This document shows, in pieces, positions 17,338 to 29,327 of a stretch of 55,855 bases of DNA. Position 1 is the stretch's first letter, and every line of letters begins with the position of its first letter. Source of the stretch: Oxalobacteraceae bacterium (lineage in GTDB: Bacteria; Pseudomonadota; Gammaproteobacteria; Burkholderiales; Burkholderiaceae_D); assembly GCA_027485795.1 (NCBI GenBank), contig JAIXQK010000081.1, positions 1-55,855 of the forward strand, read 5' to 3'. The notes under the pieces are model-generated. The model worked only from the letters and a program-made list of their open reading frames with translations, searched no databases and was not told where the DNA came from. Position numbers and translations under genes: made by a program.

Positions 17338-18618
17338 ATGACCAACACCCTCCGTCAAATTACTGAATCCATCGCAGGCTTCGATAGCGAGTCCTTGCGC
17401 GTTGAGATCGCGCAACGGGCGATTACACAGTTCATCAAGCCCGTCAATCAAAGCGAGCGGGTACCACTTAAGCAGGCACTCGGTCGTACGCTGGCGAGCG
17501 ACATCACGGCGCCCATTAACGTGCCGTCCTATGACAACTCGGCGATGGACGGTTACGCCTTTCGCGGTGCCGATCTTACGCAAGGCGAGGTCATACTCAA
17601 GATCATCGGAAAAGCTTTCGCGGGACATCCGTATCATCAACAGGTACAGGCGGGTGAATGTGTCCGCATCATGACCGGCGCGCCGATTCCACCGGGCTGC
17701 GACACCGTCATTCCTCAAGAATTGGTGACAGAGGCAAATCTGCAATCCATCACGATCGCAGCTAACGCAATTCAGACGGGTAGTAACTTGCGGCGTGCCG
17801 GAGAAGATTTACTTGCGGGAGCCACGGTACTACACCAAGGCCGCTTGCTGACACCGTCTGATCTTGGCGTGCTTGCATCACTCGGAATAGCGGAGCTAGC
17901 TGTGATGCGCAAACTTCGCGTCGCATTTTTCTCTACCGGCGATGAGCTACGGTCAATTGGTCAGCCACTCGATCACGGCTGTGTTTACGATAGCAATCGC
18001 TACACGCTTCAAGCGATGCTTGATCGCGCAGGATTCGAGGCCATTGATCTTGGCGTCGTGCGCGACGATCCAGTGGCGTTAGAAAAAACTCTGCGGGAGG
18101 CTTGCAAGCAAGCCGATGCCGTGATTACCACGGGGGGCGTCTCAGCGGGCGATGCCGATCATACGCGCGCAATGATGTCGCGACTCGGCGAGGTGCTGTT
18201 CTGGAAAATTGCCATGCGTCCGGGTCGACCGATGGCCTTTGGTCAGCTTGCAGTTGACGGAAAAACTGGTCTGTTCTTTGGCCTGCCGGGAAATCCGGTC
18301 GCAGTAATGGCGACGTTTTATTTCTTTGCGCGCGACGCCCTATTCCGCCTGCAGGGCACGACAACGGCACCGACACCGACAATCCAAGCTGTCAGTACCG
18401 ACATCATCAAGAAACGCCCAGGCCGTACCGAGTACCAGCGCGGTGTGCTGACCTTCGACATGCATGGCAGCGCCCGGGTTCGACTGACGGGCGCGCAAGG
18501 CTCAGGGATTTTAAGCTCGATGTCGGAGGCGAACTGTATGGTCGTGCTTGCGCATGACGAGGCCGATATTCAAGCTGGTCAATCGGTGAGCGCAATTCCG
18601 TTCGCCGGATTACTGTAG
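17338..18618 (+). CDS. moeA: Molybdopterin molybdenumtransferase MoeA
   Basis: Inserts molybdenum into molybdopterin-AMP. The 426-residue protein has the N-terminal MoeA pattern PSYDNSAMDGYAF, the cap region with IMTGAPIPPGCDTVI, and the central nucleotide-binding domain with FFSTGDEL, VITTGGVSAGDADH and FGLPGNPVA. A C-terminal beta domain closes it. The gene converges with the truncated hemoglobin gene, 14 nt apart. The lone molybdoenzyme subunit at 52.4 kb would need this cofactor. Confidence 0.95.
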   Translation: MTNTLRQITESIAGFDSESLRVEIAQRAITQFIKPVNQSERVPLKQALGRTLASDITAPINVPSYDNSAMDGYAFRGADLTQGEVILKIIGKAFAGHPYHQQVQAGECVRIMTGAPIPPGCDTVIPQELVTEANLQSITIAANAIQTGSNLRRAGEDLLAGATVLHQGRLLTPSDLGVLASLGIAELAVMRKLRVAFFSTGDELRSIGQPLDHGCVYDSNRYTLQAMLDRAGFEAIDLGVVRDDPVALEKTLREACKQADAVITTGGVSAGDADHTRAMMSRLGEVLFWKIAMRPGRPMAFGQLAVDGKTGLFFGLPGNPVAVMATFYFFARDALFRLQGTTTAPTPTIQAVSTDIIKKRPGRTEYQRGVLTFDMHGSARVRLTGAQGSGILSSMSEANCMVVLAHDEADIQAGQSVSAIPFAGLL

Positions 18619-18632
18619 TCCAACAGCTTGCG

Positions 18633-19034
18633 CTAGTCCGACTTATTCCGCATCCAATCTGCGGTTCCGAAGAAGGCCTCCAGTAAGAGGTCTTCCTTCT
18701 CCTCTCCGTAGCCCAGTTCACGCATCGCCAGCAGCATGCAGGTAAGCCAGTCGTCGCGCTCTTTCGATCCGATCGGAAACGGCAGGTGCCGCGCACGCAG
18801 AAAGGGCGCGCCGTATTTCTGCGTGTAGATGTCCGGTCCGCCGCTCCAGCCTGACAGGAATCGATACAGTTTTTCGCGCGACCCTTCCAGAGTCGTCGGA
18901 TGCATCGCGCGCAGTACTGCAAACTGCGGCTCGAGGTCCATCAAATCGTAGAAGCGATCAACCAACTCGCGCAGCTTTTCATCACCGCCAATCTGCTGGT
19001 ACAGCGTGGTCTGCTCGGATGCTTTCTGGTTCAT
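18633..19034 (-). CDS. Group II truncated hemoglobin
   Basis: Small heme protein of the TrHbO class; members bind oxygen or nitric oxide and may protect against reactive nitrogen. The 133 residues show Phe28-Tyr29 (B9-B10), the proximal His83 in ARHLPF, and Trp96 (G8), the group II marker. ATG 19034 (MNQKAS) was taken; a GTG four codons upstream is possible. It is transcribed away from the polysaccharide locus and towards moeA. Confidence 0.9.
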   Translation of the reverse strand: MNQKASEQTTLYQQIGGDEKLRELVDRFYDLMDLEPQFAVLRAMHPTTLEGSREKLYRFLSGWSGGPDIYTQKYGAPFLRARHLPFPIGSKERDDWLTCMLLAMRELGYGEEKEDLLLEAFFGTADWMRNKSD

Positions 19035-19197
19035 TACGTGAATCACTCTGTTCTATTCGCCGAATCATAGCGCAGGTATCCATGGACGCCTGAATCGCCC
19101 TCAAGCGTTGACGCTCCCCAAGCCAAGGCACTTCGAAAATGCTGTGCGCTCGAACCGCGTCGAATGGCTGACGATTGCAATACCCATGCGTCGGTCA

Positions 19198-20624
<1,427 letters not shown>

Positions 20625-20625
<1 letters not shown>

Positions 20626-21002
20626 TGACGATTCAGCCCCGCTATCTCGCGTTATTACTGCTTTTCTTTGGCCTGATGGTTTTAGTTGGTTCAGTACCAG
20701 GGAATGCAAACGCGCTCTCCGATCGTTTCGGCGACAAACCATTACATCTGATCGCCTACATCGGCCTTAGCGTGCTGTGTTACCGCGCATGGCTCGCTCC
20801 GCGAAAACAACGCATCGTCATCACGCTCTTGATGATCGCGCTTCTGGGCTTGATCGATGAGGGGATACAGGCGGCTCTACCCTACCGCAACGTATCGGTA
20901 GTCGACTGGTGCTTCGATTTTCTGGCAGCACTGATGAGTGTCGGCGCTTTATGGCTACAGGAGTCCTTCTCCACATTGCACAATCCTCATGCGAAAAATT
21001 AG
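20625..21002 (+). CDS. VanZ-like membrane protein
   Basis: A 125-residue membrane protein with about four helices and the VanZ-family features DKPLHLIAYIGLS and IDEGIQAALPYR...DWCFDFLA. Such proteins are found in many polysaccharide and glycopeptide-resistance loci; the biochemical role is not established. The start at 20625 overlaps the previous stop (TGATG), and its end overlaps the start of galU, so it is within the operon. Confidence 0.85.
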
Positions 21003-21909
21003 CAAAGCACTATTCCCAGTCGGTGGTATCGGTAAGCGTTTTCTGCCAGCCAGCAAGGCAACGCCTGAGGAAATGTTGCCCGTCGTCGATAAGCCCCTGA
21101 TTCAATTCGCGGTAGAGGAGGCCATCGCCGCCGGTATCAGTGAAATGATCTTCGTGACGGGTCGTCATACACGGGCTATCGAAGACCATTTCGATCAAGC
21201 GCTTGAGCTGGAAGCCGAGTTGGTGGCCGGTGAGCAAGAAGTGCTGCTGCAGGCGATTCGCGGGATCAAACCCGACCACGTGCAATGCATCTATGTTCGG
21301 CAGCCACAAGCGCTGGGGGTGGGTCACGCCGTACTCTGTGCTGAGCGCTTGCTACACAATGAGGCTTTCGCCGTCATTCTAGCCGATGACCTACTCGATG
21401 CTGAAGTGCCAGTCATTCAGCAAATGGTTCGTCTGCATGCTCACTATGGCAGCAGCATTCTTGGTGTCGAAGCCATACCGCTTGAAAAAAGTAGCGCGTA
21501 TAGCATTGTCGAGGGTCGACCGGTCGCAGATCGACTACTCAAGCTTGACGGCATCATCGAAAAACCAATGCCGCGCAACGCACCATCGAATATTGGCGTA
21601 GTAGGTCGCTACATCCTGACACCCTCAATTTTTCGCTACCTGCGTAGTCTGCCACCTAACGTCAATGGCGAAGTAGCGTTGTCCGATGCAATCGCGCAGA
21701 TGATTCAGTGCGAGGCAGTACTGTCATACCAGTTCATCGGCAAGCGTTTTGACTGCGGTACCAAGCTCGGCTATTTACGCGCAAGCGTGGAATTCGCACT
21801 CAAGCATCCGGAAGTCGCCAAAGAATTTCGCTATTTCCTGCAGCGACTCATGCTGGAGGAAGATGCGCTCAACGATCTAGCTACGCCGCAGATCGCCCTA
21901 CTGCCCTGA
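20989..21909 (+). CDS. galU: UTP-glucose-1-phosphate uridylyltransferase, GalU-like
   Basis: Makes UDP-glucose, donor for the initiating step and for UDP-galactose. The 306 residues contain MLPVVDKPLIQF, the product-binding ILADDLL region and EKP. The N-terminal nucleotide loop reads GGIGKRFLPASKATPEEML, where GTR/GxGTR of common GalU is GKR. This is a visible deviation, though nearby residues (LPA-KA-P-EML) are kept. The ATG at 20989 overlaps the VanZ-like gene by 14 nt. Other nucleotidyltransferases have related sequence, but GalU fits best. Confidence 0.88.
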   Translation: MRKISKALFPVGGIGKRFLPASKATPEEMLPVVDKPLIQFAVEEAIAAGISEMIFVTGRHTRAIEDHFDQALELEAELVAGEQEVLLQAIRGIKPDHVQCIYVRQPQALGVGHAVLCAERLLHNEAFAVILADDLLDAEVPVIQQMVRLHAHYGSSILGVEAIPLEKSSAYSIVEGRPVADRLLKLDGIIEKPMPRNAPSNIGVVGRYILTPSIFRYLRSLPPNVNGEVALSDAIAQMIQCEAVLSYQFIGKRFDCGTKLGYLRASVEFALKHPEVAKEFRYFLQRLMLEEDALNDLATPQIALLP

Positions 21910-21913
21910 AACC

Positions 21914-22930
21914 ATGACACAACCAAGCGTACTCGTGACCGGGGCTAGTGGTTATATCGGCTCACATACCTGTGTCTGTCTGCTGCAAAATGGTTGGCAT
22001 GTTATCGGTATCGATAATTTCAGCAATAGCTCACCCAATGTCATCCGCCGTATCGAGCAAATTGCACAGCGATCTATGTCATTCCATCTTGCGGATATAC
22101 GCGACAGCAGTGCAATCAGCGAGTTGTGTCGACAACAAAACATTACTGCGGTCATCCATTTCGCAGGGTTGAAATCCGTAAGTGAGTCCGTATCAAAGCC
22201 ACTCGATTATTTTGACAATAACGTTTGCGGTAGTGTGACTCTGCTACGCGTATTGCAGCAAGAAGGCGTTCGCCAACTGGTGTTCAGTTCATCGGCAACC
22301 GTCTATGGTGAGCCAAATACGGTACCAGTGACGGAAGATGCACCAACATCAGCGACCAATCCCTACGGTCGCAGCAAGTTGATTGTCGAGCAGATGCTGA
22401 GTGATCTGATCCAGGCAGATCCGACATGGCGTATCGCGACCCTGCGTTACTTTAATCCAGTCGGCGCCCATGAGAGCGGCTTGATTGGGGAAGACCCACG
22501 CGACATACCCAACAATTTGATGCCTTTCATAGCTCAGGTTGCGGTCGGTCGCCGCCATGAATTGCGCGTATTTGGTGATGACTATCCGACGATAGATGGT
22601 AGCGGTGTAAGGGACTATATCCACGTTATGGATCTAGCTCGGGGGCACTTGGCTGCGCTTCATCGCTTGTCGACGCATGCTGGTAGTTTCACAGTCAACT
22701 TAGGTACCGGCCGTGGTATCAGTGTGCTGCAAGCGGTCGCAGCGTTCGAGCAGGCCAGTGGACACACCATCCCAACCCGACGCGTAGCGCGACGCTCAGG
22801 TGATATCGCCACCTGCTACGCCTCACCAGCACGTGCAGCAGCGCTGCTCGGCTGGCAAGCTGAATACGATCTCGACAAGATGTGTACTGATCATTGGCGC
22901 TGGCAACGCAATAATCCCGACGGTTATTGA
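21914..22930 (+). CDS. galE: UDP-glucose 4-epimerase
   Basis: Interconverts UDP-glucose and UDP-galactose. The 338-residue length is typical. Seen: NAD-binding [10 protein letters not shown] (9-18), [12 protein letters not shown], catalytic SSSATVYG and Tyr-x-x-x-Lys in NPYGRSKL, then RYFNPVGAH and the C-terminal substrate domain. It starts 4 nt after galU, so it is co-transcribed. Confidence 0.95.
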   Translation: MTQPSVLVTGASGYIGSHTCVCLLQNGWHVIGIDNFSNSSPNVIRRIEQIAQRSMSFHLADIRDSSAISELCRQQNITAVIHFAGLKSVSESVSKPLDYFDNNVCGSVTLLRVLQQEGVRQLVFSSSATVYGEPNTVPVTEDAPTSATNPYGRSKLIVEQMLSDLIQADPTWRIATLRYFNPVGAHESGLIGEDPRDIPNNLMPFIAQVAVGRRHELRVFGDDYPTIDGSGVRDYIHVMDLARGHLAALHRLSTHAGSFTVNLGTGRGISVLQAVAAFEQASGHTIPTRRVARRSGDIATCYASPARAAALLGWQAEYDLDKMCTDHWRWQRNNPDGY

Positions 22931-22994
22931 CCGACCCCAACAGGGTCTGATGTACCTGCGCGGCCGCAACTGGCAGATTTATCACATCGACAGA

Positions 22995-24167
22995 ATGAGC
23001 GCCTCAATCATTTCGCTCATACTCATGATCCCGACCGAACCGATACAGCATCCCGAGGGCAAAGTCGCACTGGTGACCGGCATTACGGGTCAAGATGGTG
23101 CGTATCTTGCTGAATTATTGCTTTCCAAAGGCTATGTCGTCCATGGCATCAAACGCAGAGCCTCGCAATTCAATACCGGACGTATCGATCACTTGTATCA
23201 GGATCCTCACGAGACCAATCGACGCTTGATCCTGCACCACGGAGATATGACAGATACCGCATCGCTGATTCGAGTGATGCAGCAGTCACAACCAAATGAG
23301 GTCTATAACCTCGCTGCGCAGAGCCATGTAGCCGTGTCCTTCGAAGAGCCTGAGTACACCGCCAACTCGGATGCGCTGGGCACACTCCGGCTACTGGAAG
23401 CAATCCGTATCCTTGGTCTTGAAAAGAAAACCCGCTTTTATCAAGCTTCTACGTCCGAGCTGTACGGCAAGGTGCAACAAACGCCGCAGTCGGAAAAGAC
23501 GCCTTTTTATCCACGTAGCCCATATGCAGCCGCCAAGTTGTATGCCTACTGGATCACGGTGAATTACCGCGAGGCGTATGACATGTACGCTTGTAACGGT
23601 ATTTTGTTCAACCATGAGTCTGCGCGCCGCGGCGAGACTTTTGTCACCCGCAAGATCACCCGCGCCCTGGCGCGTATCGCGCTCGGTCTGCAGGACTGTC
23701 TATACCTGGGCAATCTGGATGCGCTACGCGATTGGGGGCATGCGCGGGATTATGTCGAGATGCAATGGCTGATGCTCCAGCAGCCACAGCCAGAAGATTA
23801 TGTCATCGCCAGTGGCCAGCAAAGCAGCGTGCGTGATTTCGTCAACATGGCTGCCCATGTACTCGGTATCACACTGTGCTGGCACGGCAAGGCTTGCGAT
23901 GAGATTGCGGTGGTCGACAATCCGGGGCCGCATGAGGGCGTACTCGCAGGCCAGGTCATTGTACGGGTCGATCCACGCTACTTCCGGCCCACTGAAGTCG
24001 AGACGCTGCTGGGTGATGCCAGCAAGGCACGTGATCAACTCGGCTGGACGCCGCGCACCCAGTTACCCGAACTGGTGCGAGAAATGGTTGAGGCTGATCT
24101 TGCCGCAGCACGCAAGTATGCTCTGGTGACCAGTAACGGCTTTGAAGCATTTGCGCATCATGAATAA
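22995..24167 (+). CDS. gmd: GDP-mannose 4,6-dehydratase
   Basis: Converts GDP-mannose to GDP-4-keto-6-deoxymannose, first step to GDP-fucose. Seen: [16 protein letters not shown] cofactor motif, [29 protein letters not shown] and [12 protein letters not shown]. Start uncertain: ATG 22995 gives 390 residues and ATG 23025 gives 380; the family is about 370. The stop overlaps the next gene's start. The middle ([17 protein letters not shown]) is fully conserved, so activity is likely. Confidence 0.95.
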   Translation: MSASIISLILMIPTEPIQHPEGKVALVTGITGQDGAYLAELLLSKGYVVHGIKRRASQFNTGRIDHLYQDPHETNRRLILHHGDMTDTASLIRVMQQSQPNEVYNLAAQSHVAVSFEEPEYTANSDALGTLRLLEAIRILGLEKKTRFYQASTSELYGKVQQTPQSEKTPFYPRSPYAAAKLYAYWITVNYREAYDMYACNGILFNHESARRGETFVTRKITRALARIALGLQDCLYLGNLDALRDWGHARDYVEMQWLMLQQPQPEDYVIASGQQSSVRDFVNMAAHVLGITLCWHGKACDEIAVVDNPGPHEGVLAGQVIVRVDPRYFRPTEVETLLGDASKARDQLGWTPRTQLPELVREMVEADLAAARKYALVTSNGFEAFAHHE

Positions 24168-25173
24168 GCCCGAACGTATTTTTGTTGCCGGGCATCGGGG
24201 CATGGTGGGCTCGGCACTGGTGCGTGCGCTACGTGCACGACCCGATGTCGAGCTGGTACTACAAACCCGTCAGCAACTGGATTTATGTGATGGCACACAG
24301 GTCGATACCTTCTTCGCGCGTTCAGGGATTGATACGGTCTATGTTGCCGCAGCGCGCGTCGGTGGCATACACGCCAATCACCACTACCCGGCTGAGTTCA
24401 TTCGCCAGAACCTGCTGATCCAGACTCATGTGATTCATGCAGCGTGGCGACACCATATCGGCAAGCTATTGTTTCTTGGGTCGTCTTGTATCTATCCCCG
24501 ACTCGCACCGCAACCGATTAGCGAAGAATCCTTACTGACCGGCCCGCTCGAGCCGACGAATGAACCCTACGCTGTTGCGAAAATCGCTGGCATCAAGCTC
24601 TGCGAAAGCTACAACCGCCAATACGGCACGGATTTTCGCTGTCTGATGCCGACGAATTTGTACGGCCCTGGCGATAACTTTCATGCCGAGGATAGCCACG
24701 TACTACCAGCGCTGATACGACGGTTTCATGATGCGATGATTCATGGTCAGCCACACGTCACGATCTGGGGCAGTGGCGATCCATTGCGCGAGTTCTTGCA
24801 TGTGGATGACTTGGCGACTGCCTGCCTGCACCTGATGGCCTTACCACGCGAGGAGCTCAACAAGCTAGTGACACCCCAGCGCTCGCATCTGAATGTCGGT
24901 AGCGGTGAAGAAGTACGTATCGGGCATCTCGCGACCATGATTGCAGAAGCGGTCGGTTATGAGGGGCATATCGCGTTTGATACTAACCGACCCGACGGAA
25001 CACCCCGCAAGCTGCTGGACTCCAGCAAGCTTCGTCATTTGGGCTGGCAGCCCAGTATCAGTTTGCGGGAAGGTATCGAAAGCACGGTTCAACACTATCT
25101 CGCGGCGCACGCGACTAGCTCGATGGATTTGGCGAGTCGTGGGTATGTTGAACGACCACAGCTGAGACTCTGA
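24160..25173 (+). CDS. fcl: GDP-L-fucose synthase
   Basis: Epimerises and reduces the Gmd product to GDP-L-fucose using NADPH. The 337 residues show [29 protein letters not shown] and the catalytic Tyr-Lys in [11 protein letters not shown], then [14 protein letters not shown]. The start at 24160 overlaps the gmd stop by 8 nt. Together gmd and fcl imply fucose in the polymer; the GDP-mannose supply genes are not in the window. Confidence 0.95.
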   Translation: MNKPERIFVAGHRGMVGSALVRALRARPDVELVLQTRQQLDLCDGTQVDTFFARSGIDTVYVAAARVGGIHANHHYPAEFIRQNLLIQTHVIHAAWRHHIGKLLFLGSSCIYPRLAPQPISEESLLTGPLEPTNEPYAVAKIAGIKLCESYNRQYGTDFRCLMPTNLYGPGDNFHAEDSHVLPALIRRFHDAMIHGQPHVTIWGSGDPLREFLHVDDLATACLHLMALPREELNKLVTPQRSHLNVGSGEEVRIGHLATMIAEAVGYEGHIAFDTNRPDGTPRKLLDSSKLRHLGWQPSISLREGIESTVQHYLAAHATSSMDLASRGYVERPQLRL

Positions 25174-25185
25174 ATTAACGATTCA

Positions 25186-26598
25186 ATGTCTTCTGCACCC
25201 GATCCTTTTCTTCTGCTGCTAGTTGCTGTCTTGTCGTTGCCGATCGCGATCGCGGTGTGCCTGCGTGTGCCAGCGATAGTGACGCTAGGATTTATCGCAG
25301 TCTTGTACGTGTTCTCTTCATCAACCTGGGGGCAGCTGCAAGAAGAAAATACGATCTACGCCCGTGGCACCGGCATATTCGCGTTTTCACTATTGAATTT
25401 GCTGCTGTGGACTGCAGTGGCGGCCATGCTGATCAGAACAAATACGAGCCATATCCACCAGCAGAAAAGCGCGCCATCACCTTTCACCCCATTCTTGGCT
25501 GTCTTCAGCTGTATGTTGTTAGGACATCTGGTACTTGGCCTGATGTCGGGCGAAGAACCACTGAAGATATTAGGCTATAACGGCATCATCAATGTACTCA
25601 ACATGGCGCTATTCGCCCTGTTGATCCTGAGCGTGATCGATAGTGAGCAGCGCCGACGTCAATTACTGCTATTGCTACTAGGCTTGGCAGCAGCGCGCGC
25701 CGTATTTGGCTTGGTACGCTACCAATTCTTCGGCGGCGACAGTGCGAATCCCTATCGCAATTTCGAGAAGCTCGATATCAAGCTGGTGTATTTTGATATC
25801 GCTGATAACTATGTCGCTGCGCTCGCTGCCTTCTGTATCGCCTGGCTGCTGATGATGCCGGGTGTCAGGATGTCGCTCCACAAGCGCACACTCTTGCTCG
25901 GCCTGTTTACCATCGAGGTAGCAACGGTCGCACTGTCGTTTCGTCGCTCATCCTTGGTTGGCCTAGGATTGATGTTTGCGGTACTGCTGTGGCAACTACC
26001 GTGGCAACGCAGAATTCTATGTGGTGGTATCGGTCTAACCGCACTCGTGATGGGTGCTGCGACGCTGATGCGGGAGCGTCTGCAATTCAATACACAGCGC
26101 ACTGGATTTCTATCCTCGCTGCTGTATGACATTGGGCCCGCCCGCGCCACCGAGGTCAGCCGCTTTTATGAACTAGAGGCTGCCGCAAAAAGTCTGGACG
26201 GACAGTGGCTATTCGGTTTAGGGAGCTGGGGGACGTTTTACGGTAATGAAGATGCGCTTGACTATCACTTCGGCAAATTTGATTTTGTTCACAGCGGCTT
26301 CGGACATCTCATTCTAAAAAGCGGGCTGGTTGGTTTACTGCTATTTCTCGCCCTGCTCGCCGCCTGTGTACTGCACTATGTTCGTTACCGCTCGGCTATG
26401 CGCGGCAACTGTGCTTTATTGGCAGATATGAGTATGGCGGGGCTCTTGTTCTGGTTACCGACGCTGCTGATCGGTACACCCATCATTGAGTTTCGCAGCA
26501 TGCTGCTGATCGGCATGACACTCGCTCTGGTCTATCTGCACCCACGTATCGTGCGCAGCCAGACCAATCATTTGGCGCAACCCTATGCTGCTGCGTAA
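25186..26598 (+). CDS. O-antigen ligase/polymerase-like membrane protein (Wzy candidate)
   Basis: A 470-residue integral membrane protein with about ten to twelve helices. A large periplasmic loop lies in the second half (roughly residues 300-370, containing ARATEVSRFYELEAA, LFGLGSWGTFYG and DFVHSGFGHLILKSG). This H-S-x-x-x-x-x-L-K-G pattern and layout are those of the Wzy/WaaL superfamily. In a locus with a Wzx-like flippase and Wzc/Wza homologues it is the natural polymerase. Sequence conservation in this family is low, so the call rests on topology and context. Confidence 0.75.
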   Translation: MSSAPDPFLLLLVAVLSLPIAIAVCLRVPAIVTLGFIAVLYVFSSSTWGQLQEENTIYARGTGIFAFSLLNLLLWTAVAAMLIRTNTSHIHQQKSAPSPFTPFLAVFSCMLLGHLVLGLMSGEEPLKILGYNGIINVLNMALFALLILSVIDSEQRRRQLLLLLLGLAAARAVFGLVRYQFFGGDSANPYRNFEKLDIKLVYFDIADNYVAALAAFCIAWLLMMPGVRMSLHKRTLLLGLFTIEVATVALSFRRSSLVGLGLMFAVLLWQLPWQRRILCGGIGLTALVMGAATLMRERLQFNTQRTGFLSSLLYDIGPARATEVSRFYELEAAAKSLDGQWLFGLGSWGTFYGNEDALDYHFGKFDFVHSGFGHLILKSGLVGLLLFLALLAACVLHYVRYRSAMRGNCALLADMSMAGLLFWLPTLLIGTPIIEFRSMLLIGMTLALVYLHPRIVRSQTNHLAQPYAAA

Positions 26599-28090
26599 CT
26601 CGCTCTGGCATCTTTCGGGCTCGGCCCTGCCCGCACTGGTGGCACTTGCTACCGTGCCGTTGATGATTCATGGCCTTGGTTTGGAAGGCTTTGGCGTGGT
26701 GACACTGATCACCTCGGTGGTTGGCTACTTTGGCGTGCTGGATGCCAACTTGTCCGCAGGCTCGATCAAGTTCCTCGCCGAGCATCATGCACGACAAGAT
26801 CATCGTCGCTTTTCTGAGACCTTCTGGTTTGGCGCTGGTTTTTACAGCCTACTTGGTATGGTAGGTGGCTTGCTCCTGCTGATATTCGCAGAGTACCTGC
26901 TTGATCACTTGTTCAAAGTTTCAGCTACCCTCCATGCGGATGCACTACTTGGAATGCAGATTGCCGCCTTGGGTTTTGCGCTACTTCAGATACAAAACTA
27001 TTTGCTGGTAGTGCCGCAAGCCTTACAACGCTTTGATCGCTCTGCAAGCGGCGAAGCCTTCTTCGGCGTGCTGGTTAACTTGGTCTCGGCCGTGGTAGCA
27101 CTGCGAGGCGGCGGCATCAGCGGCGTTCTGGGCGCAAGAGTGTTGGTGTCACTGTTGAATCTGCTTTGGCTGGTGTGGCTGATGCGGCAGCTTGCCATAC
27201 CACTGCAACCCTGTCTGCCCCGAGCCGAGGTTTGGCGCGCGCTCGCAAATTTTTCTGCGCATAGCTGGTTATCACGTACTGCGTCAATGCTGCATCAATA
27301 CGCAGATAAATTAATCGTCGGGGCATTGGCCGGACCAGTGGCACTCGCGATTTATACCGTACCTAGTCAGTTGGCAACAAGGATCCTTGGGCTGACCTAC
27401 CGCTTGTCTGCGGTTGTTTATCCACGTGTATCGGCGCTGGCGGCAACTGGTGAGCAGCATCAATTACGTGTGCTCTATCTGGATGCAACCCGTATCCTGA
27501 CTTATCTGAATTGCGCCGTACTCGGCATGATCGCCATCACCGGGGAGCACTTTCTCTCCGAATGGGTAGGACCTGAATTTGTCGCACTCGGTTATCCAGT
27601 CTTATTGCTTGTCACCTTGGGTCTGTTGATCGATTCGCTGACCACCCTGCCATCTCTGGTTAACGATGGTCTTGGTCATCCAAAAATTAGTGGACGCTTT
27701 GCCATCGCACGCGGTTTGCTCGGGGTTGCCATGGTCTGGGTTGGCACATCCCAGTACGGGATTATCGGCGCTGCGGGCGCGCACCTACTGTGCTCGATAC
27801 TGATGACGCTCTTGTTTTTAATCTATGTGCATGGACGTACCGTGCCCGCCTCGCTACAAGAAACACTGCGGCTGTGTTGGGCACCTAGCGCCTATATCTG
27901 CGGTACCGCCTTATTGTTGATGCTACCAATCCGTTGGGTATTGCCCATCTCGTTGTCCGGCCTGATATGGCTAGCGAGTATCAGTGGGATCACACTGTTG
28001 CTCGCAGGTTGGTTTTTCATTGCGCGGATGGATGAGCGTGCCGTCTTGCTTTCATTCACCCGCCGCCTGATACCCAGAGCATCACGATGA
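26585..28090 (+). CDS. Polysaccharide flippase, Wzx/PST family
   Basis: Flips the lipid-linked repeat unit across the inner membrane. The 501-residue protein has 12-14 hydrophobic segments and the family-typical N-terminus LLRNSLWHLSGSALPALVAL with VPLMIHGLGLEGFGV. It overlaps the polymerase gene by 14 nt and the next glycosyltransferase gene by 4 nt (ATGA). Confidence 0.88.
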   Translation: MLLRNSLWHLSGSALPALVALATVPLMIHGLGLEGFGVVTLITSVVGYFGVLDANLSAGSIKFLAEHHARQDHRRFSETFWFGAGFYSLLGMVGGLLLLIFAEYLLDHLFKVSATLHADALLGMQIAALGFALLQIQNYLLVVPQALQRFDRSASGEAFFGVLVNLVSAVVALRGGGISGVLGARVLVSLLNLLWLVWLMRQLAIPLQPCLPRAEVWRALANFSAHSWLSRTASMLHQYADKLIVGALAGPVALAIYTVPSQLATRILGLTYRLSAVVYPRVSALAATGEQHQLRVLYLDATRILTYLNCAVLGMIAITGEHFLSEWVGPEFVALGYPVLLLVTLGLLIDSLTTLPSLVNDGLGHPKISGRFAIARGLLGVAMVWVGTSQYGIIGAAGAHLLCSILMTLLFLIYVHGRTVPASLQETLRLCWAPSAYICGTALLLMLPIRWVLPISLSGLIWLASISGITLLLAGWFFIARMDERAVLLSFTRRLIPRASR

Positions 28091-29310
28091 GAATCCTGAT
28101 GGTAAGCGAAGATCTTCCCGCCCAGGGAATGGGTGGGTTGGCGCGTCATGTGCTCGCCCTATCGCGCGCGCTCGTCGCGGCAGGTCATCAGGTTGACCTG
28201 ATGGGCAATGATGATGAGCTCATTAGCGCGACAGGTGAAGCATTGGATATTGATGGCCACTTTATTCCTGCACTGCATGGACAGTTCGATGGCTGGAAAG
28301 AATTCGCTCTGGGCAGCTTCATACCGTACAAGCGAAGCATCATCGCACATCGCTTTGCACGTGCCATCCTGCGTCGTGCTGGAAACTACGACGTTATTCA
28401 TTATCACGGACACCTGCCGAATATTGCTTACTTCATTCCGTCAAACATCAACTTCATCCAAACTCGGCATGATCAGGGCAGCGATTGTCTGATTCATACT
28501 CGCTTTACCCGCGGTCAGATTTGTCGCGCCACTGATCCAGGGACGTGTGCCCAGTGTCGTAGTGAACGATCGAACCGACTACAGCGTTCGGTATCTGCTA
28601 TTGCAGTGCGACAGTACCGAGCGCAGGTTGCGGCCGGCTTCAAACGCCACAAGACCGTATTTGTCTCTGATTTTTTGCGACGCAATGTTGCGCGTACTTT
28701 CGGTCCTGGCCCCTGGGGCGTCACGGTGCATAACTTTATCGATACACGGGCTGTCCAAACCGCGCGAACGATGAGCGGTCGATGGAGCGATGACGACCGG
28801 CTACAGGTTTTCATTGCTGCGAAGCTCTACGCTGCCAAAGGGGTGACACAGTTTCTCGAGACTCTCACGTCACCACAATATCAACGACTAGACATCAGTG
28901 TCGCGGGCGACGGCCCAGATCTAGAGGCGCTCAGCATGCGCTTCCCTTACGTAGATTTTCTTGGTTGGCGCAGCGGTGCCGAGACCTTGCAGCTGGCGGC
29001 TGGTGCTCAAGCCATTGTGGTGCCATCGATCTGTGAAGAAGCCTGTGCCTCCACTATTATCGAAGGGCTGCTGCTCGGGAAAACGGTGTTCGCGCTGAAT
29101 CTGGGTGGTACGCCCGAGCTTCAGGCCTATGAATCCGCCCCAATGCAATTGCGGCTGTATCCCGCTATGGTCGCATTGGTCGAGGGCTTGCTCGCCTTTC
29201 AACCCCATCCCGACTTTGCACTTTCTCCCCGCACACCCACTGGTAGCGCTGAAGCCGCTGGTCGTCTGCTAGCACTTTACCGGCTGCCCCCCGGGCCAAT
29301 CACTCACTGA
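28087..29310 (+). CDS. Glycosyltransferase, GT4-type (GT-B fold)
   Basis: A 407-residue cytoplasmic glycosyltransferase. N-terminal MVSEDLPAQGMGGLARHVLALSRAL is the acceptor-side motif with GG loop; the C-terminal half has FIAAKLYAAKGV, VAGDGPDLEAL and the E-x7-E region VPSICEEACASTIIEGLLLG. The donor sugar cannot be told. A cysteine-rich stretch in the middle (ICRATDPGTCAQCRSE) resembles a small metal-binding insert seen in some relatives. Confidence 0.87.
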   Translation: MRILMVSEDLPAQGMGGLARHVLALSRALVAAGHQVDLMGNDDELISATGEALDIDGHFIPALHGQFDGWKEFALGSFIPYKRSIIAHRFARAILRRAGNYDVIHYHGHLPNIAYFIPSNINFIQTRHDQGSDCLIHTRFTRGQICRATDPGTCAQCRSERSNRLQRSVSAIAVRQYRAQVAAGFKRHKTVFVSDFLRRNVARTFGPGPWGVTVHNFIDTRAVQTARTMSGRWSDDDRLQVFIAAKLYAAKGVTQFLETLTSPQYQRLDISVAGDGPDLEALSMRFPYVDFLGWRSGAETLQLAAGAQAIVVPSICEEACASTIIEGLLLGKTVFALNLGGTPELQAYESAPMQLRLYPAMVALVEGLLAFQPHPDFALSPRTPTGSAEAAGRLLALYRLPPGPITH

Positions 29311-29327
29311 GACTGAGACCGATACTG

